A stretch of DNA of 64,000 bases from Lysinibacillus boronitolerans JCM 21713 = 10a = NBRC 103108 (lineage in GTDB: Bacteria > Bacillota > Bacilli > Bacillales_A > Planococcaceae). Location: positions 1-64,000 of the forward strand of contig NZ_JPVR01000068.1 of the NCBI RefSeq assembly GCF_000772935.1. Reading direction: 5' to 3'. The notes under the pieces were generated by a model. The model did not search any database, was not told where the DNA came from, and saw nothing but the letters and a program-made list of their open reading frames with translations. The position numbers were made by a program, and so were the translations under genes. Shown here one piece after another: positions 1 through 8,292 of the stretch (positions are counted from its first letter, which is position 1; each line of letters opens with the position of its first letter).

Positions 1-533
1 GTGAGAAAGACTTTATTCCATTCCGTTATCAAGGGCAGTATGAAGATGTAGAAACAGGATTGTATTATAACCGATTCCGATACTACGACCCAGAACAAGG
101 GAATTATACTCAAATTGACCCGATTGGACTTGCGGGTGGGAATCCAACTTTGTACGCGTACGTAAAAGATCCAAATATTTTATCTGATGCTTTTGGATTA
201 GCCCCTACAAATCCGATAGATAGAGCTTATTTAAAAGAAATACTGGGAGCAAGTAAAAAATCTGGTGGAGCATATATGTTTAGAACAATTGATGTAAGGG
301 ATGGTATTACTAAATGGTATGTTGGTAAAGCTAATAACCTATATACAAGATTAAGACAACATTTAGGTACAGGTAAATTAACATCTTCACAGTTGGAATC
401 CTTACAAGTACTGGTAGTTCCATATGGTAAAGAATCAGACTTTTTCAAAACAGAGGCTGATATAATAAAAGCTTTTGAAGATGCAGGCGAAGATCTTGCA
501 AATAAAATAAAAAGTCCCGGTTGTACAAAATAA
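1..533 (+). CDS. RHS-repeat protein C-terminal end with GIY-YIG nuclease-like toxin tip (5' end outside window)
   Basis: The reading frame is open from the left edge, so the start lies outside the window. About the first 60 residues are the conserved end of an RHS/YD-repeat core (NRFRYYDP, then DPIGLAGG, then a DAFGL-type cleavage border). The remaining ~110 residues are a variable tip with GIY-YIG signatures: GAY, then WYVGK about 15 residues on, R and H in RLRQH, and a downstream acidic TEAD segment. In polymorphic toxins such tips are DNA-cutting domains delivered to rival cells. The next gene, 21 bp downstream, is the expected place for an immunity gene. The nuclease call rests on motif spacing alone. 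The RHS end is repeated at 2083-2282. Confidence 0.75.
   Translation, partial: EKDFIPFRYQGQYEDVETGLYYNRFRYYDPEQGNYTQIDPIGLAGGNPTLYAYVKDPNILSDAFGLAPTNPIDRAYLKEILGASKKSGGAYMFRTIDVRDGITKWYVGKANNLYTRLRQHLGTGKLTSSQLESLQVLVVPYGKESDFFKTEADIIKAFEDAGEDLANKIKSPGCTK
3..202 (+). repeat. RHS-core direct repeat, copy 1
   Basis: About 200 bp encoding the end of the RHS core, closely matching 2083-2282 with scattered mostly synonymous differences. Homology stops just after the DAFGL/DPFGL codons, exactly where the variable toxin tips begin. This is the arrangement expected when toxin tips are exchanged by recombination in the conserved core. Confidence 0.85.
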
Positions 534-554
534 GGGGTTCAAGGAGAGGATATT

Positions 555-1415
555 ATGGTTTTTGATAAAGTTTATTTCAATAGGAGCTTTAGATTTATTA
601 ACATAAATCCAGATATAGAGGTAGTTGATATCGAGGATATAAGAAGGCAAGAAATAGACAGTGTTTCAGTTTCACATGATACAATAAAACACAAGTTTGA
701 GAATATAAAAAATCTTAATGGCATATCAAATATTAGAGGGCTTAGATTAAACTCTTATGATTATAAATCCTTAAATGAACTAAAAAATTATAGTTCATTA
801 GAATATTTTAATTTTTTGGGGAAAACTGATGAAGTAATTCCTTTTTCGGAATTAAATTCATTATGGTGTGTATACTTAAATTACGATAAAAAAACATGTA
901 GTTCAATTTTTCAAAACAAGAATATAGAGTACTTATTTATTGATAATTATAGTGGCGATTCATCTGAAGAGTTCAATATATTTACAGAAGCTAAAAGAAT
1001 AGGGTTAGTAAAAACTAAAATATTAGAATTTGAAGCTCTTAAGTACATGCCTTCCTTAGAGCACCTAGGAATAAGTTATAATTCTAAAATGACTTCTTTA
1101 AAGTGGGTTGAAGAGGGAAAATCATTAACTTCAATAGGTTTTCAAAATTGTAAAAACATTGAGGATTGGAGTTCAATTGGAAATGTCTCTAGCATAGAAA
1201 AAATAATAATTGAGAGCTGCGGTGAAATTCCTTCATTAGATTTCCTTCATCAGCTACCTAATTTACAAGAAGTTCGTATTATTGGAACAACAAGTATAGG
1301 GGATGGGAAAATAAAAAATTTAATGAACCATAAAACTCTTAAATATTTATTTCTACCGATTAAGAAAGAATATGATATTAAACTAGCCGACTTAGAGGAT
1401 TTTAATATTCGCTAG
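555..1415 (+). CDS. Leucine-rich-repeat protein, candidate immunity protein for the upstream GIY-YIG tip
   Basis: A 286-residue soluble protein with no signal peptide or membrane segment. From about residue 55 it consists of irregular leucine-rich repeats of 20-25 residues, best seen in the second half (LEHLGISYN, LTSIGFQNC, IEKIIIESC, LQEVRIIG, LKYLFLPI). The start has a good ribosome site (AAGGAGAGG) and lies 21 bp after the toxin-tip stop codon, suggesting co-transcription. A strong terminator follows. Position directly behind an RHS toxin tip is what suggests immunity; LRR folds are binding scaffolds, so neutralisation by binding is plausible. I do not recognise a named family. Confidence 0.6.
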   Translation: MVFDKVYFNRSFRFININPDIEVVDIEDIRRQEIDSVSVSHDTIKHKFENIKNLNGISNIRGLRLNSYDYKSLNELKNYSSLEYFNFLGKTDEVIPFSELNSLWCVYLNYDKKTCSSIFQNKNIEYLFIDNYSGDSSEEFNIFTEAKRIGLVKTKILEFEALKYMPSLEHLGISYNSKMTSLKWVEEGKSLTSIGFQNCKNIEDWSSIGNVSSIEKIIIESCGEIPSLDFLHQLPNLQEVRIIGTTSIGDGKIKNLMNHKTLKYLFLPIKKEYDIKLADLEDFNIR

Positions 1416-1473
1416 AAAAATTGTTACTTGGTTTGAAATGTACCAAGAAAAATTAATGCAAGTATTGATTCTG

Positions 1474-1518
1474 AAATATGTAAAGAGGACTTAATAAGTC
1501 TCCTTTACATATTTTTTT
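1474..1518 (+). terminator. Intrinsic terminator after the first toxin/immunity cassette
   Basis: Long hairpin with arms AAATATGTAAAG...CTT and AAG...CTTTACATATTT followed by a T run. It closes the first cassette. Confidence 0.85.
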
Positions 1519-1616
1519 GTAGACAGTAGTAACTTAACTTTCTCTCCGTAACTTAGAAAGTATTTGAATACAAAAAACTTTGGAAGAAGATATGGTATTA
1601 AGAATTTATTGCTCTA

Positions 1617-2654
1617 TTGAAAAGGATATATATTCATAAGACAAGAGGTTTGCAACTCACTATAATACCATACCATTTAGAACCAAACAGTGCTCTGTTT
1701 GTATTTTCATTTAATTTAAAATGCCTATTAAAATACTTCAAAATTTATGATGCACTAGGTAGTCGTGTAGAGAAGAGTTCTGACAAGAAGACAATGAGAT
1801 TCGTGTGGGATGGCAATACGATTCTGCATAAGTATTCCACGCAGAATGATGCAGATACTTTAGAAAATCTGAATTCTTCACAGACTGATACCGTTATAGC
1901 AGATGATCTGGTTACATGGGTGTTCAATGATGGCTTCGTCCCTTCTGCAAAGATTACGAGTGAAGATCATTACAGTATTATTAGTGATTATCTCGGAACG
2001 CCTGTTGAAGCCTATGATGAAAAAGGGAATAGGGTTTGGACAGCTGAGCTTGATGTTTATGGACGAGTGAAAGAAGTTACAGGTGAGAAAAACTTTATTC
2101 CATTTAGATATCAGGGGCAGTATGAGGATGTAAAAATTGGATTGTATTATAACCGATTCCGATACTATGACCCAGTGCAAGGGAATTATACTCAAATTGA
2201 CCCGATTGGACTTGCGGGTGGGAATCCTACATTATACGGTTATGTTAGTGATCTAAATGCAATGATAGATCCCTTTGGATTAATAGTAAGGCAACCAATC
2301 ATTTTCCTTTCTACTGGTGGAGGAGTAATACATCCTAAAACTATAAGTCCGAATAATCCACATGGTATATTTACTATAGATGCAACTGGATCATATTTTG
2401 ATGATAGAGTCGCACTTGCAAAAGAAGCTGGAATTAATGATCCAGGCAAAAATTATCGATCTCATCATATAGATTACGATCCTAAGAAGAATACAATGAG
2501 AATGCAATTTGTACACGAAGAATACCATAAATACCCACATGTAGGCGAGGCTGATGACTTTAAAAAGGATACAGGTTTTAAATATGGTTCGCCAGAAGCG
2601 GTTGCGGAAGCAACTAAAAGAAGAAATAAATTAAAAGGAGGGTGTGTAACCTAA
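1617..2654 (+). CDS. Orphan RHS C-terminal fragment with HNH/Endo VII-like nuclease tip
   Basis: 345 codons from a TTG. The first ~40 residues do not look like RHS sequence and the true start is uncertain. RHS-like sequence begins near DALGSRVEK and ends with DPIGLAGG and DPFGL at about residue 222. The last ~120 residues are a toxin-like tip with SHH at 282-284 and histidines at 300, 304 and 308 (HEEYHKYPHVG). This resembles the xHH nucleases of the HNH/Endonuclease VII superfamily, common tips of RHS toxins. It lacks the bulk of an RHS shell and any secretion signal, so it is probably a silent cassette or a remnant that could recombine into a full-length RHS gene. The SUKH gene follows immediately. 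Confidence 0.65.
   Translation: MKRIYIHKTRGLQLTIIPYHLEPNSALFVFSFNLKCLLKYFKIYDALGSRVEKSSDKKTMRFVWDGNTILHKYSTQNDADTLENLNSSQTDTVIADDLVTWVFNDGFVPSAKITSEDHYSIISDYLGTPVEAYDEKGNRVWTAELDVYGRVKEVTGEKNFIPFRYQGQYEDVKIGLYYNRFRYYDPVQGNYTQIDPIGLAGGNPTLYGYVSDLNAMIDPFGLIVRQPIIFLSTGGGVIHPKTISPNNPHGIFTIDATGSYFDDRVALAKEAGINDPGKNYRSHHIDYDPKKNTMRMQFVHEEYHKYPHVGEADDFKKDTGFKYGSPEAVAEATKRRNKLKGGCVT
2083..2282 (+). repeat. RHS-core direct repeat, copy 2
   Basis: Second copy of the ~200-bp RHS-core end found at 3-202. The two copies lie about 2.1 kb apart, so recombination between them would swap the toxin tip and delete the first immunity gene. Confidence 0.85.
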
Positions 2655-3188
2655 ATGAACAACAATTTTAAAAGTAATTCTAATGAATTTTTTAATAATG
2701 ATATTTTATTTGAGAATTCTTGGAAGAGTATATCGCTTTCCCAAATAAATGAAATTGTACCTGATGAGTTTCCAGGTAAAAAAGATTTTATAAAGTTTTA
2801 CCTTACTACTAATGGTGGTGTGTTTTCTAAAGGGGCATATATTTATCCTGATAATTTTTATGAAGCTTCAAATAAGGATTATTATTCTATAGAAATTGGT
2901 AGTTTTTTTCATATTCCCTTAATCGAAGATGAGGAAGATTCTGATTATACAACATCTATTGAAAGAGCAAAAGATAGAAGGATAGATTATTCTGAGGAAT
3001 TTGAAGACTTTGTTCTATTTCATATTCCTTTTGCTGATAATCATGCTGATAATGATTTTTGGATTGATATTCAAACAGGAGAAATTAAATACATGGATTA
3101 TGAAGTAAGTTACGACCCTGAGAATGCTATTATTATTGCTCCTTCATTTCTTGATTTTTGCAAGCATATTCAGGCAAAACTTAAGTAA
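2655..3188 (+). CDS. SMI1/KNR4 (SUKH) family immunity protein
   Basis: A 177-residue acidic protein whose ATG directly follows the stop codon of the toxin-tip gene, indicating translational coupling. It has SUKH features: the conserved early segment INEIVPDEFPGKKDFIKFYLTTNGG, shown here in two parts (VPDEFPGKKDFIKFYL and TTNGGVF), then a hydrophobic FHIPFADN segment and a C-terminal FLDFCKHI helix. SUKH proteins are known immunity partners of HNH/Endo VII-type RHS toxins, which fits the preceding gene. No signal peptide; expected in the cytoplasm. Confidence 0.8.
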   Translation: MNNNFKSNSNEFFNNDILFENSWKSISLSQINEIVPDEFPGKKDFIKFYLTTNGGVFSKGAYIYPDNFYEASNKDYYSIEIGSFFHIPLIEDEEDSDYTTSIERAKDRRIDYSEEFEDFVLFHIPFADNHADNDFWIDIQTGEIKYMDYEVSYDPENAIIIAPSFLDFCKHIQAKLK

Positions 3189-3506
3189 GATAATATATTC
3201 AGAAACATGTGTATGAGGAAATAAGACTACGGGGGCATCTAGTTGTACGGATGATGTACACTTTATCCTAATGTTTTGTTTCTTAAAGATTTCAAGATTC
3301 TTTCTGAAGTTGTGAGCTTTACTATAATTGAACTAGTAGTAAATATTTATGATGAATATTTCCGAACATAGGTAAGAAGACGCTATTAGCACTTCTTTAC
3401 CTATGTTTTTGTGTATTAGAGAAGAATTAATGTATCGTGTATTTAGTGTTAATCTATCTTTGGACGTTCAAAGTTATTAAAATTTTCATAACGGAACTTC
3501 TCCTTA
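3189..3506. other. Gene-free stretch holding a terminator
   Basis: No convincing coding sequence. The only clear structure is the hairpin listed at 3366-3411. Confidence 0.5.
3366..3411 (+). terminator. Intrinsic terminator
   Basis: Arms ACATAGGTAAGAAG and CTTCTTTACCTATGT with a T-rich tail. It lies about 180 bp after the SUKH gene. Confidence 0.75.
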
Positions 3507-3698
3507 GTGGATTGTTTGCGCTATTTACCTCGAATATATATAAATGTTTCAAATGTTTTAACATCAATTAATTTTGACGGTTTAGATATGCAAGAATCTC
3601 TTGCAATGCTGCGAGGTGAAAACATCAGATTTAATTTAGAAAAAATAGAAGATGAAACTATTTTTATAGATATTAGAATTAACAATTTGTATTTATAA
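3507..3698 (+). pseudogene. Probable 3' remnant of an unknown gene
   Basis: A 63-codon open frame without a ribosome site. The last ~45 codons have protein-like composition (FDGLDMQESLAMLRGENI, then FNLEKIEDE). It reads best as the end of a lost gene joined at about position 3530. Beyond its stop lies the cut-off end of an opposite-strand gene, so a rearrangement junction probably falls near 3680-3700. Function unknown. Confidence 0.3.
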
Positions 3699-3855
3699 CG
3701 CCATTATTGAGGCTATCTCCCCATTTATACGAAATAAAGTTCGTACTAGTAAAACGCCAACCAGTTAAAGAGTATGCTGAAGCTGTGTTTTGAAATATAG
3801 AAAATAATAAAACAAAAGACAGAAGCATAACAGCAAGTTTCGATTTTGATTTCAA
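3679..3855 (-). pseudogene. 5' remnant of a secreted protein gene
   Basis: A 58-codon frame on the minus strand starting with TTG behind an AGGGG ribosome site. It opens with a textbook signal peptide: KSKSK, a hydrophobic core AVMLLSFVLLFSIF, and a cleavage-type NTASA|YS site at about residue 27. The ~30 mature residues (TGWRFTSTNFISYKWGD) resemble the beginning of secreted matrixin-like metallopeptidases, but this is weak evidence. The frame then stops abruptly at the junction near 3690, so only the 5' end of the gene survives. Confidence 0.5.
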
Positions 3856-4091
3856 GTTAAAACCCCTAGGTATTTTTTAAACAACCCCATTTTATATCAA
3901 TAATTAAAATGTATAAATAATTTTTATAAATTAGTTAATTTTAGTAAAAAGGTAATTTGAAAGTCTTGGTCAGCCTTGATATCAAAACTTAAAGAGTTGT
4001 GGAACGGATTCTTGTTCAACTAACGAAGAAATTTGGTTGAATATGTAACTTTTGGTGGATAATTGGTGTCTATATAAAAGAGGTGGGTAAA

Positions 4092-4481
4092 TTGAAAATA
4101 AAAAAATTATTCTATGGTTTGATCGCATTAGCTTTATTCATGATTATGGGATGTAATATTCAAGGGGGAACTACAACAGTATCAATTGACAGTATAGATG
4201 CCGAAGAAGTTTTAACATTAGATTCTGATGCTGATATTTTTCAGTATGCTGGAGTTATCTACAAAGCTAATATTGATTGGGTTGAAGAATTGTCTTTAAC
4301 AAAAGATGTTCAAATCGGTGAAATAAAAACAAAAAATGATGCTCATACAGATTTTAGAGATGAGATGTCGAATAAACTTCCTGTTGGTACAAAGATTTTT
4401 TCCACCAAAGAACGAGGAGATATTTTAATTGTTGAATCTGAAGGAGAAATCAAAAAATATCTTGCAATTGTTGAAGGGTAA
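4092..4481 (+). CDS. Small lipoprotein of unknown function
   Basis: 129 residues from a TTG chosen because AGAGGTGG sits six bases before it; an in-frame GTG nine bases upstream falls inside that ribosome site. The N-terminus is a lipoprotein signal: KIKKLF, hydrophobic stretch, and a lipobox-like MIMGC with Cys at about 20. The mature part is small, acidic and predicted globular, ending in IVESEGEIKKYLAIVEG. It should be anchored on the outer face of the membrane. No family recognised; no clear partner nearby. Confidence 0.6.
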   Translation: MKIKKLFYGLIALALFMIMGCNIQGGTTTVSIDSIDAEEVLTLDSDADIFQYAGVIYKANIDWVEELSLTKDVQIGEIKTKNDAHTDFRDEMSNKLPVGTKIFSTKERGDILIVESEGEIKKYLAIVEG

Positions 4482-5097
4482 ACAAAATTCCTTGTTCAAC
4501 AAACGTGGTGCTTTAATTGAAATGATGTATCCATCTCATACGAGGTGGTCTTTTTTATTTATACAGTGCCAAAACTTAACAGTATTGTCTTGTTTTTAGG
4601 AATACTTTTTTGTTTGTTTTACCAAATAAGACTCATGGAAATCAAATTATAGGTCGTTTACGTTCGTTTAAGATGGTTATTTTATTTAAGGTTATTATAC
4701 TCATACTTTGATTTTAAATGGCTTAAGACGTATGGAGGCTTAGAATATTTTGTTTATCATAAGAAGTAAAGATTAAATTCTGATGCTATTTATGCAGAAT
4801 TTTATACATGCTGCGATTGGTGATCCAATCGAAAAACATTGTTAAATCAACGATGTATAACCTATGGATATTTATCGCGAAAACTCCAAATCTGTAAAAT
4901 TACAACAGTCATTGTAGCGAGGGGGCATTTCCCATTTTGTATACAGCTTGGGCTTTTTTATACGAATAAGACTAATTTGTATGAACGTGAATAAAACCTT
5001 TTTAAAACCTTTTTTAGGAGGTTGTTAAATCAAATCGAAATTCCCCTTTATAGAGTGTTGCAACAAAATATTGCATAACTTTAGGAGGAACTATCTT
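4482..5097. other. AT-rich intergenic region
   Basis: About 600 bp without a supported gene. A short protein-like frame ends at about 4769 (FDFKWLKTYGG, then LEYFVYHKK) and may be the last trace of a decayed gene. I see no convincing RNA or operator. Confidence 0.4.
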
Positions 5098-5836
5098 ATG
5101 GCTACAAATTATACTTATTCAAGCGAACTTTGGATGATGGGTCGCCCCTTCGTTCACATGATTAAAACACCTTTATCTAACATTTGCACAGAAACAATCT
5201 GTAAACCCTTAACGAGTACATCGTATTATGGTATCAATGGCGGTTTTTTACAACAATCAATCTTACGATCAAACACCTACATCTTCTAGCTCTATCTGTG
5301 TTGACGTTAATGAAATTGGAAATTCAATTACTGTGAATGGTAAAACATTCGCAAAAAACAATAACTATAACTTAAACGCTTCAGGTAATCAAACTGCTAA
5401 AAAAACAATGGTGATTTACAAAGATGCAAATGGCTCATAAAAAGCTACTTACCGTAACAGCTTCACGTTATACAATCTCAAATGAGTTCCCGAAATTTGA
5501 ACAAATTATCGGTGGAACATCTTATACATTAGCAGATTGGGGCGAAAAGGCGTATTACGCTCCATTTCCTCGTACAGTATTAGCTTGGAAGGGTGCAAAT
5601 GCTTATTTCTTATACCGTAGCGTCGATGATGTAGGCAATCTATATGAAACAAAAGACAAAAGAGATCGTGTTTATGGTGCTGGGGGTAGATTACTAGAAA
5701 CACTCTTACAAATGACTGCCCACTTGAAAATCCAGCATATAGGTATGCAAAGAAAGATGCTGAGGTTTTCATATTAGGTGAAATACCTAGAAATGCTATA
5801 CTATTCATAAAAAGGGAAAGTGTCTTTAAATTATGA
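5098..5836 (+). pseudogene. Frameshifted gene, possibly phosphodiester-glycosidase-like (DUF2233/NAGPA)
   Basis: Starts at ATG 5098 behind AGGAGG. Protein-like sequence then passes through several frames: first to GINGGF at about 5247, where one T too many in a run of six Ts shifts the frame to FYNNQSYDQTP...YKDANGS; again near 5424-5440 (A run) into HKKLLTVTASRYTISNEF...AYFLYRS; and probably near 5700 into CPLENPAYRYAKKDAEVFIL, ending at the stop at 5834. GINGGF followed by a RTV...LYR segment suggests a NAGPA-type phosphodiester glycosidase, but this is tentative. Two shifts are well supported and the third is likely, so the gene should be inactive unless these are sequencing errors. Confidence 0.55.
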
Positions 5837-5955
5837 AAATTGATTATGGAAGTGGTTTTGATTGTTAAATATATGCGAATTAAAGTTTTAGTCGAAACAG
5901 GACTTTTATTATTGTTTGAAAAATGTATTTGGATATTCCAAAATGGAGGTAAACA

Positions 5956-6726
5956 GTGGTAGAGAGTCACGCAAGGACTAGTAATAGTCTATTATACTAT
6001 AAATGTGATAATATTGAATTTTTAAAAGGTTATGGACAATTATATACAGAATTTGATGATGGCGTTGCAACTAGGCAGATCAACATAATAAATAATGATA
6101 TATATAGTTCTTCATCATTGCACGATTGGAACGAAGATGTTGGATCTTTATTGTATGACGGACATATCGAGAGTTTAGATTTAAGCGATAGTGTACCTAT
6201 TACTCAATTAGAATTTGAGAATAAATGGCAGGAAGGAATTGTAGCTAACAATTCTCACATAAACTACTTAAAGGGTGATGCTTCTCTTCCTTTCGAAGAA
6301 CATACACTCATCATTCATGTTGTTAATATTTTAGGAAAATGGGGAAAAGGCTTTGTTTTATCTTTATCAAAGCAATTCCCTTTTGCCAAAAATGAATATA
6401 TAAAATGGTCGAAGGATAAAGAAACTTTTGGGTTAGGAGAAGTTCAGTTTGTATGTGTAGACCAGCAGAAAGCTACTTTTGTTGCCAATATGCTTGCACA
6501 ACACGGTTTGAGGAAAAATGATAAAGATCGTACAACCTTTATTGATTATGATGCGCTTCGTTTATGTTTAAGAAAAGTTGCGAGATTTGCATTAAAAAAT
6601 CGATTATCGATACAGATGCCTAAAATTGGTTCAGGTTTAGCTGGAGGAGATTGGAGAGAGATTGAAAAAATAATAAATGAGGAATTGATTTATTATAAAA
6701 TTAAATGTACTGTTTTTGAATTGTGA
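5956..6726 (+). CDS. Macrodomain (ADP-ribose-binding) protein with N-terminal DUF6881-like domain
   Basis: 256 residues from GTG 5956 with GGAGGT seven bases upstream. Residues ~12-95 resemble DUF6881 (YYKC, LYTEFDDG, then EFENKWQEG at the end). Residues ~100-256 are a macrodomain: YLKGDASLP, the ligand-loop segment HVVNILGKWGKGF, and the phosphate-loop segment PKIGSGLAGGDW. Macrodomains bind or hydrolyse ADP-ribose, or remove it from proteins. This sequence resembles the ADP-ribose-1''-phosphatase/Poa1-type branch by its loops (inference). The next gene is an ADP-ribosylglycohydrolase, so both probably act on the same modification. Confidence 0.75.
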   Translation: MVESHARTSNSLLYYKCDNIEFLKGYGQLYTEFDDGVATRQINIINNDIYSSSSLHDWNEDVGSLLYDGHIESLDLSDSVPITQLEFENKWQEGIVANNSHINYLKGDASLPFEEHTLIIHVVNILGKWGKGFVLSLSKQFPFAKNEYIKWSKDKETFGLGEVQFVCVDQQKATFVANMLAQHGLRKNDKDRTTFIDYDALRLCLRKVARFALKNRLSIQMPKIGSGLAGGDWREIEKIINEELIYYKIKCTVFEL

Positions 6727-6756
6727 TAAATTAAATAAAAGTTAGGGGTGGCATCA

Positions 6757-7704
6757 ATGGTAGATACAAAATTGAGGGAGCGGGTGTTTGACACTTTATA
6801 CGGCGGGATTATTGGTGATCTAATGGGCGTACCTGTTGAGTTTAAACAAAGAGGGACTTTCCATGTGCAAGATGTGATGGGGTATGGTACTTATAATCAG
6901 CCACCTGGCACTTGGTCTGACGATACTTCGCTAACTCTCTGCCTGGTCGAAAACATTATTGAAAATGGTAATACCAAAACATTAATGAACAAATTTGTAC
7001 AATACATGGAGCAGGGCTATCTTACACCATTTGGCGAAATGTTTGATATTGGAATTACTACAGCGGAAGCCGTTTCGAACTATAAAAAAGGTGTTCCGCC
7101 AGCACAATGTGGTAAAACGGGCGAGTTTGATAATGGCAATGGTACGTTAATGAGGATAGCTCCTTTAGTATTCGTGGTCATGCATGAGTTAGATTTTGCT
7201 AAAAGAAAAGAATTAGTACATCAATATACAGAGATTACTCATGGTCATCCGCGTTCCATAGTAGGATCCGTTATTTACATTGAGCTATTATTAAGCTTAT
7301 ACCGAAATAATTCACTAGAAGTGGCCTTAAAAGAGGTTTTTGACTTACTGCAAAATCATTTACAACATGAAATGAAAGCGGAGTTAAATGCTTACACACG
7401 GATTTTTCATGAAAACTTTTTCAATACGCCTGAAGACGAGATTCAATCAAGCGGCTATATTGTTCATTCATTAGAGGCGGCCATTTGGTGTGTAGGTAAT
7501 TCTACAACATTTAAAGACGCCATTCTGAAGGCAGTTAATTTAGGAGAAGATACGGACACAGTTGCAGCGATTACAGGATCGATAGCGGGTATGTATAAAC
7601 AGTTGGATGAAATTCCAGAAGAATGGTTGGGTAAAGTTGTCAATAAACAAAAGGTAGATGACTTAATCCTAGCATTTTATGAATTTTGTACAGCCCAGAT
7701 GTGA
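6757..7704 (+). CDS. ADP-ribosylglycohydrolase (DraG/ARH-type)
   Basis: 315 residues; ATG 6757 chosen for the AGGGGTGG site six bases upstream. The family's metal-binding motifs are all present: GGIIGDLMGVPVE near the N-terminus, WSDDTSL, GNGTLMR, and the C-terminal GEDTDTVAAITG. These ligate two Mg ions that position ADP-ribose, so the enzyme should be catalytically competent. The family removes ADP-ribose from arginine or other residues or from small molecules. It lies 30 bp after the macrodomain gene and just ahead of a SUKH gene, probably as one operon. Confidence 0.88.
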   Translation: MVDTKLRERVFDTLYGGIIGDLMGVPVEFKQRGTFHVQDVMGYGTYNQPPGTWSDDTSLTLCLVENIIENGNTKTLMNKFVQYMEQGYLTPFGEMFDIGITTAEAVSNYKKGVPPAQCGKTGEFDNGNGTLMRIAPLVFVVMHELDFAKRKELVHQYTEITHGHPRSIVGSVIYIELLLSLYRNNSLEVALKEVFDLLQNHLQHEMKAELNAYTRIFHENFFNTPEDEIQSSGYIVHSLEAAIWCVGNSTTFKDAILKAVNLGEDTDTVAAITGSIAGMYKQLDEIPEEWLGKVVNKQKVDDLILAFYEFCTAQM

Positions 7705-7734
7705 AAAAAATATAGAGGAAAGGACGGTGACGAA

Positions 7735-8121
7735 ATGTTACCTATACATAATAGCTATACGGCATATCCTCCAGCAACAGATCGCCAAATTTTACACATA
7801 GAAAATAAGTTGAATTGCCAACTTCCGAGTGCGTATACACTTGTATTAAAGGAAAGTAACGGTTTATCGTTTACGAATGGTGTGTTCATTTATGGCACGG
7901 AGGAAATTGTAGAAAGAAACGAGACTTGGGAAGTGGCGGAATATGCAAAAGGCTATATTGCTATTGGGGATGATAGTGGAGGAATGATCTTTTTAATGGC
8001 GATAAAGGCAGAGGATTTTCGTGTTTTTGCAGTAGATAGTGGAGATATGACCCCGGAGCATGCAACATTGATTACTTCTGATTTAAGCAAGTGGCTACAA
8101 GAAGGATGTCAGTATGAGTAA
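7735..8121 (+). CDS. SMI1/KNR4 (SUKH) family protein
   Basis: 128 residues with the SUKH pattern: ATDRQILHIENKLNCQLP, then YTLVLKESNGLSFTNGVFIYG, then YIAIGDDSGG and a C-terminal SDLSKWLQEG. It is most like B. subtilis small SUKH immunity proteins. It closes the macrodomain and ADP-ribosylglycohydrolase cluster, 30 bp downstream. No toxin gene is adjacent, so it may be an orphan immunity protein or a partner of the two ADP-ribose enzymes. Confidence 0.8.
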   Translation: MLPIHNSYTAYPPATDRQILHIENKLNCQLPSAYTLVLKESNGLSFTNGVFIYGTEEIVERNETWEVAEYAKGYIAIGDDSGGMIFLMAIKAEDFRVFAVDSGDMTPEHATLITSDLSKWLQEGCQYE

Positions 8122-8133
8122 GAGATATAAATG

Positions 8134-8169
8134 AAAAGCTTCTTCCTACTATAAGGAAGAGGCTTTTTA
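8134..8169 (+). terminator. Intrinsic terminator after the ADP-ribose/SUKH cluster
   Basis: Arms AAGCTTCTTCCT and AGGAAGAGGCTT, then a T run. Confidence 0.85.
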
Positions 8170-8264
8170 TTTGATTTTTATGTCTACTCTTGGAGAAAAA
8201 TAATTGAAAATAAAGCAAAATTATTACGTATTCTATTATTTTTTGAATTTTTTAGAAAATAATG

Positions 8265-8292
8265 TTGAATTATTGGAGAGTGGTAGTATAAT
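8265..8292 (+). promoter_or_regulatory. Sigma-A-type promoter for comX-comP
   Basis: TTGAAT at 8265-8270 and a perfect TATAAT at 8287-8292, spaced 16 bp, about 100 bp before the comX ATG. It starts transcription immediately upstream of comX, where other loci have comQ. Confidence 0.55.

Noticed and set aside
1878-2195. Minus-strand 105-residue frame across the RHS repeat
   Set aside because: Mirror frame of RHS coding sequence without ribosome site or domain.
4500-4560. Terminator after the lipoprotein gene
   Set aside because: A T run is present but arms pair poorly.
5506-5970. 154-residue minus-strand gene
   Set aside because: It lies opposite the broken gene and the macrodomain ribosome site, has no ribosome site of its own and no recognisable domain.
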